A DNA stretch of 8,375 nt from JBGOUJ01 sp041477005. Its GTDB lineage: Bacteria; Acidobacteriota; Terriglobia; Bryobacterales; JACQDG01. Positions 5,898 through 8,375 of the stretch are shown one piece after another. How positions within the stretch are numbered: position 1 is the first letter of the stretch; each line of letters starts with the position of its first letter. The translations under genes were made by a program, and so were the position numbers. The stretch is from contig JBGOUJ010000346.1 in assembly GCA_041477005.1 (NCBI GenBank), positions 1-8,375 on the forward strand, read 5' to 3'. The notes beneath the pieces were generated by a model. The model searched no databases and was not told the DNA's origin. It saw only the letters and a program-made list of their open reading frames with translations.

Positions 5898-7467
5898 GCA
5901 GACTGCAATGGCCAAGCCTTTCTCTTTTGGTTCGGTGGAGCTGGACGTGACGGCGGGGCGGGAGCGGGGACCCGCGGCGCCGGAGCCGGATACTCCATTC
6001 CGGATCTTGATCCTCGGTGATTTCAGCGGACGGACCAACCGCGCCGTGACATCCACGCCGGCGGGCCTGCGGCCTACGCTTATCGATCGGGACAACCTGG
6101 ATGACGTGCTGGCCAAGATGGGCGTGGAGCTTCGCCTGCCTCTCGGCGGGAGTGATGGGCTTCGCCTTGCCCTTCGGTTCCGGGAGCTGGACGATTTTCA
6201 TCCGGACCGGATTTACGAGCGGCACGAGCTGTTCCAGACTTTGCGGGAGACGCGGCAAAAGCTGAGCGACCGCTCGACGTTTGCCCAAGCCGCGGTGGAA
6301 TTACAAGGATGGGCCGGGGAAGAAGGGGCGGCGCCTGCCGCGCCCGAGCCCGCTCCCCCACCGGAGGTCCCGAAGCCGGACCTCGCCGGGCTTGCCGGGG
6401 GCAGCCTGCTGGACCAGATGCTCGAACAGACCGAGGGTCCGGGACCGGCGCGAGCAACGCGGAGGCCGGATGAGCTCCAGGCTTTCATCCGGAGAGTGGT
6501 GGCGCCATACCTCGTGCCGGGTCCGGACCCGCGGCAGCCGGAGATGATCGCCCAGGCGGACGCGGCCATCAGCCACCACATGCGCGCCATCCTGCACCAT
6601 CCGGACTTCCAGGCCCTCGAGGCAGCCTGGAGAGGCCTCTTCCTGCTGGTGCGTGGTCTGGAGACCGACGCCCAGTTGAAGCTGTACCTGTTGGATCTCT
6701 CGAAGGCGGAGTTGGCGGCCGATCTGAACTCGGCCGAGGATCTGCGGTCGACCGCGATCTACCGATTGCTGGTGGAGCAGACGGTCGGAACGCCGGGGGC
6801 GGAACCGTGGGCCGTGGTGGCGGGGAATTACACGTTCGAGAAGACCGAGGCGGATGCGGGGCTGCTCGGGAGGCTGGCGCGGATCTGCCGTGCGGCGGGT
6901 GCGCCGTTCCTGGCGGCCGCCGGCTCGCAGGCGCTGGGTTGCGCCTCGCTCGCCGCGACGCCCGACCCGCGGGACTGGAAACAGCGGGCCGACCCGGCGG
7001 CCGAGGAACGCTGGCGGGCGCTTCGCGGCTTGCCCGAGGCCCGCTCGATCGGCCTCGCGCTGCCCGGCTTCTTGTTGCGGCTGCCTTACGGAAAAGACAC
7101 CGACCCCCTGGAGAGCTTTGATCTGGAAGAGATGCCGGGCGCGCCCCGGCACGAGCGCTACCTGTGGGGGAATCCGGCGTTCGCGTGCGTATACCTACTG
7201 GGACAAGCCTTCAGCAGCTACGGCTGGGAGATGAAGCCGGGCGTGTTTCAGCAGATCGACGGGCTGCCGCTGCACACTTACAAGACCGCTGGAGAAACCC
7301 AGGTGCACCCGTGCGCCGAAGCACTGCTCACGGAGCGGGCGGCGGAGGCCATCCTCGATCAGGGACTGATGCCGCTGGCGTCGATGAAGGACCAGGACGC
7401 GGTACGCCTGGTGCGGTTCCAGTCGATCGCCGACCCGCCGGCGCTCCTCGCCGGTCCGTGGGGCTAA
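5896..7467 (+). CDS. tssBC: Type VI secretion contractile sheath protein, natural TssB-TssC fusion
   Basis: A 523-residue cytoplasmic protein combining both T6SS tail-sheath subunits, normally two separate polypeptides (TssB/VipA about 160-180 aa, TssC/VipB about 490 aa) that polymerise around the Hcp tube and contract. Residues 34-130 match TssB: FRILILGDFSG, IDRDNLDDVLAKM, RELDDFHPDRIYER. A Pro/Ala-rich linker runs from about 144 to 165. Residues 166-523 match TssC, with the hallmarks HHPDFQALEAAWRGLFLLV (234-252), RLPYGKDTDPLESFDLEEMP (395-414) and YLWGNPAFA (422-430). The protein ends at ADPPALLAGPWG, before the roughly 100-residue C-terminal part of canonical TssC, so it is compact or truncated. 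The start at 5896 is chosen for its AGAGG ribosome site; MAKPFSFG at 5908 is an equally good start and fits a leaderless transcript. No other T6SS gene is in the window, and the stop codon abuts a palindromic element. Confidence 0.88.
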   Translation: MQTAMAKPFSFGSVELDVTAGRERGPAAPEPDTPFRILILGDFSGRTNRAVTSTPAGLRPTLIDRDNLDDVLAKMGVELRLPLGGSDGLRLALRFRELDDFHPDRIYERHELFQTLRETRQKLSDRSTFAQAAVELQGWAGEEGAAPAAPEPAPPPEVPKPDLAGLAGGSLLDQMLEQTEGPGPARATRRPDELQAFIRRVVAPYLVPGPDPRQPEMIAQADAAISHHMRAILHHPDFQALEAAWRGLFLLVRGLETDAQLKLYLLDLSKAELAADLNSAEDLRSTAIYRLLVEQTVGTPGAEPWAVVAGNYTFEKTEADAGLLGRLARICRAAGAPFLAAAGSQALGCASLAATPDPRDWKQRADPAAEERWRALRGLPEARSIGLALPGFLLRLPYGKDTDPLESFDLEEMPGAPRHERYLWGNPAFACVYLLGQAFSSYGWEMKPGVFQQIDGLPLHTYKTAGETQVHPCAEALLTERAAEAILDQGLMPLASMKDQDAVRLVRFQSIADPPALLAGPWG

Positions 7468-7592
7468 GGGCCCGTCATCGATTTACCGTGCCAGCGAGCC
7501 AAGTCCGTTTGCTCACGAGCGCGGCTCAGAAGGCCTTCCGAGCCGCGACCGTAAGGGAGCGGTTGGCACGGTTGTTTCGTGACAGGCCCTAA
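7465..7592. repeat. Nested inverted-repeat (MITE- or REP-like) element abutting the tssBC stop
   Basis: Three concentric pairs of arms share one centre. The outer arm AGGGCCCGTCA (7467-7477) pairs with TGACAGGCCCT (7580-7590), 10 of 11 positions. The middle arm ACCGTGCCA (7485-7493) pairs perfectly with TGGCACGGT (7564-7572), and the 7-nt intervals between outer and middle arms are equal. The inner arm CGCGGCTC (7520-7527) pairs perfectly with GAGCCGCG (7540-7547) around a loop containing the palindrome AAGGCCTT. The remaining flanks are unpaired but distantly similar. Such an imperfect palindrome of about 128 nt suggests a non-autonomous mobile element or structured RNA/DNA element; as RNA it could also terminate or stabilise the tssBC transcript. 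No transposase is in the window. Confidence 0.6.
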
Positions 7593-7701
7593 CCGCATTT
7601 CTCATCAGAAGTACGCGGGCCGGACGCTGCGAAAGTGTCCGGTGTTCGCGGTGACCGCCGCTGTCACCATCGCGCTCGCCCTCGGCGTCTCGAGCCGATA
7701 G
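7591..7701 (+). pseudogene. Relic of a MacB-like ABC permease (acidobacterial duplicated-permease type), N-terminal fragment
   Basis: The plus frame through 7621 reads QKYAGRTLRKCPVFAVTAAV, then TIALALGVSSR and a TAG at 7699-7701. This matches the very conserved N-terminus of the large MacB_PCD permeases abundant in Acidobacteria, where the pattern is (R/K)YA-x-RTLRKSPGF followed by a first membrane helix ending ...LTLALGIGANTAIF. Here the reading breaks exactly where the GIGANTAIF segment is expected, there is no ATG start, and the remaining 750 or so residues of the family are absent. It is therefore a decayed fragment next to the palindromic element. Two short inverted repeats inside it (7620-7642 and 7650-7668) are probably incidental. 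Recognition is from family pattern memory over about 30 residues. Confidence 0.55.
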
Positions 7702-7798
7702 GCCGGGGCGCTTCTTATCATCTGAAAAGGTAGGGCAGTATTGATAGATTGGGTAGTGGTGCTTTCGTGTGGAGATGGCAGGGCGCAGGGCGGTCCGC
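7702..7798. other. Short A+T-richer spacer without a recognised gene
   Basis: Ninety-seven bases between the permease relic and the minus-strand unknown gene. CTTCTTAT (7711-7718) and TAGGGCAGT (7731-7739) recur with nearly the same spacing at 3131-3160. Nothing else is recognised, and no hairpin plus T-run follows the minus-strand gene. Confidence 0.4.
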
Positions 7799-8284
7799 TC
7801 AGGCAACGAGTAGCTCCTCCAATTCGTTGAGGAGGCTCAGATGCGTATCGGTGTCCACGGGTGCCTGGGAATAATACTTTCTCTCGGAGTATGCGGTGTT
7901 GATCTTCCTCTCGAAAGTAAAGCCGGTCGGGCGGATTGCCTGTAAAGTAGGATCAGGCCAGAAGGCAATGGCTGAAGCTTCAAAGCGCACCCCAGGCTCG
8001 TTAGCGAAGAGTGAATTCAGCTTAGCAGCAAAGCCTTCAAGTTTCCGGTTGAGGCCGGCGATCAGGCGGTCTGTCTGAACGTTCAGTTCGCTGACGTAGA
8101 CCCTCTTTCGGACCATGTTAGGGTCGTACTTGAGCTTGAAAGCCTCTGCAATTGAGACGAGCATACGCTCAAGGAAAAAATCGGTATCATGTGTGGATGA
8201 TTGGGTATTAGCTACGAATCCATCGTTGAAAAATAGTATTTGTTTACCGGGGCCGGATCTGACGCTGAGGATTTCGCTGGACAA
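7799..8284 (-). CDS. Hypothetical protein, possibly 5'-truncated, A+T-rich for the region
   Basis: A 161-residue frame starting at a TTG and ending in ELEELLVA. I do not recognise the family. The protein is soluble-looking with no signal peptide or membrane segment. It has a beta strand plus turn at the start (GKQILFFNDGFVANTQSST), a long amphipathic helix (DTDFFLERMLVSIAEAFKL), a strand (RKRVYVSELNVQTD), another helix (LNRKLEGFAAKLNSLF) and a C-terminal segment rich in aromatic and charged residues (FTFERKINTAYSERKYYSQA). The TTG has no visible Shine-Dalgarno, an in-frame TAG lies only five codons upstream (8302-8300), and the first ATG is codon 41 inside a helix; the N-terminus may be lost. 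Its base composition is clearly richer in A+T than the rest of the window. This, and its place beside a palindromic element and a pseudogene, suggest acquisition by transfer. The consistent protein-like pattern argues that it is or was coding. Confidence 0.6.
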   Translation of the reverse strand: MSSEILSVRSGPGKQILFFNDGFVANTQSSTHDTDFFLERMLVSIAEAFKLKYDPNMVRKRVYVSELNVQTDRLIAGLNRKLEGFAAKLNSLFANEPGVRFEASAIAFWPDPTLQAIRPTGFTFERKINTAYSERKYYSQAPVDTDTHLSLLNELEELLVA

Positions 8285-8306
8285 AAGGCCGGCTTTCGGC
8301 TACCTT

Positions 8307-8313
8307 AAGGTGG
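8307..8313 (+). promoter_or_regulatory. Ribosome binding site-like AAGGTGG before the right-edge gene
   Basis: AAGGTGG differs by one base from the anti-16S consensus AAGGAGG and lies directly before the ATG at 8314. The spacing is tight, but it supports that start. Confidence 0.4.
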
Positions 8314-8375
8314 ATGAATGGGCCGGAGCGCCGAAGCCGGGATGAGTTAGAAGGTGAAGTCAAGCGCCTGCAGGA
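8314..8375 (+). CDS. Start of an unidentified plus-strand gene with charged, coiled-coil-like N-terminus; runs off the right edge
   Basis: An ATG preceded by AAGGTGG opens a frame that stays open to the window end and reads MNGPERRSRDELEGEVKRLQ. The charged heptad-like stretch DELEGEVKRLQ is typical of the coiled-coil leaders before PAS or histidine-kinase modules and of some transposase N-termini, but 20 residues cannot decide the family. It lies head-to-head with the minus-strand unknown gene, 29 nt away. This reading is preferred over the competing minus-strand frame ending LQALDFTF at 8347 because it has a start codon with a ribosome site. Confidence 0.45.
   Translation, partial: MNGPERRSRDELEGEVKRLQ

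Noticed and set aside
7564..7579. Sigma54-like -24/-12 pattern (TGGCACG, 4-nt spacer, TTTCG)
   Set aside because: The -12 element lacks the GC of TTGCW, the -24 element is one arm of the inverted repeat, and no intact plus-strand gene follows.
7620..7668. Two small hairpins (CCGGAC/GTCCGG and GGTGAC/GTCACC)
   Set aside because: They lie inside sequence that reads as a permease relic and have no T-run; base pairing is likely incidental to coding sequence.
8347..8375. Minus-strand frame ending LQALDFTF, resembling an outer-membrane protein C-terminus with terminal Phe
   Set aside because: Only eight residues are visible, and the plus strand offers a better-supported gene start with a ribosome site at the same place.

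Overview
The window looks like chromosomal DNA of a soil acidobacterium, probably of the Solibacter/Bryobacter type. This is inferred from the high GC, from a Tat-exported PIG-L deacetylase next to an exported PPC-repeat protein and the apparent start of a planctomycete-type cytochrome c (PSC1/DUF1549) protein, from a long tandem alpha/beta-hydrolase, and from a relic of the duplicated MacB-like permeases that are abundant in Acidobacteria. No phylogenetic marker is present, so the assignment is a family-content inference.

Left part (1-5583, minus strand). Transcription runs right to left through four secreted-protein genes. They are a tandem alpha/beta-hydrolase (3217-5523), a Tat-exported PIG-L family deacetylase (2143-3105), an exported IPT/PPC-domain protein (67-2127), and the first codons of a further exported protein that runs off the window (1-70). 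The last three are tightly packed, with a 15-nt gap and then an ATGA overlap, and look like one operon. The hydrolase is set apart by a 111-nt spacer with small direct repeats. Together they suggest periplasmic or surface processing of acylated or N-acetylated carbohydrate. The last gene carries what looks like a single-base deletion between its signal peptide and its mature domain.

Middle (5584-7467). A 312-nt divergent intergenic region holds two GC-rich hairpins, a phased TTTTGCC heptamer repeat and a perfect TATAAT box. The box leads into a plus-strand gene for a single-chain fusion of the two type VI secretion sheath subunits, TssB followed by TssC. No other T6SS gene is in the window, so this sheath gene looks like an orphan or monocistronic unit here.

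Right part (7465-8375). A nested inverted-repeat element of about 128 nt starts exactly at the tssBC stop codon. It is followed by a broken remnant of a MacB-like permease, then an A+T-richer stretch with an unrecognised minus-strand gene that has no good start. At the edge is the beginning of a plus-strand gene with a good ribosome binding site and a charged coiled-coil-like N-terminus. This end looks like an accessory, rearranged region.

The most notable items are the orphan TssB-TssC fusion with its unusual promoter/start arrangement, the palindromic element abutting it, and the frameshifted gene at the left edge.
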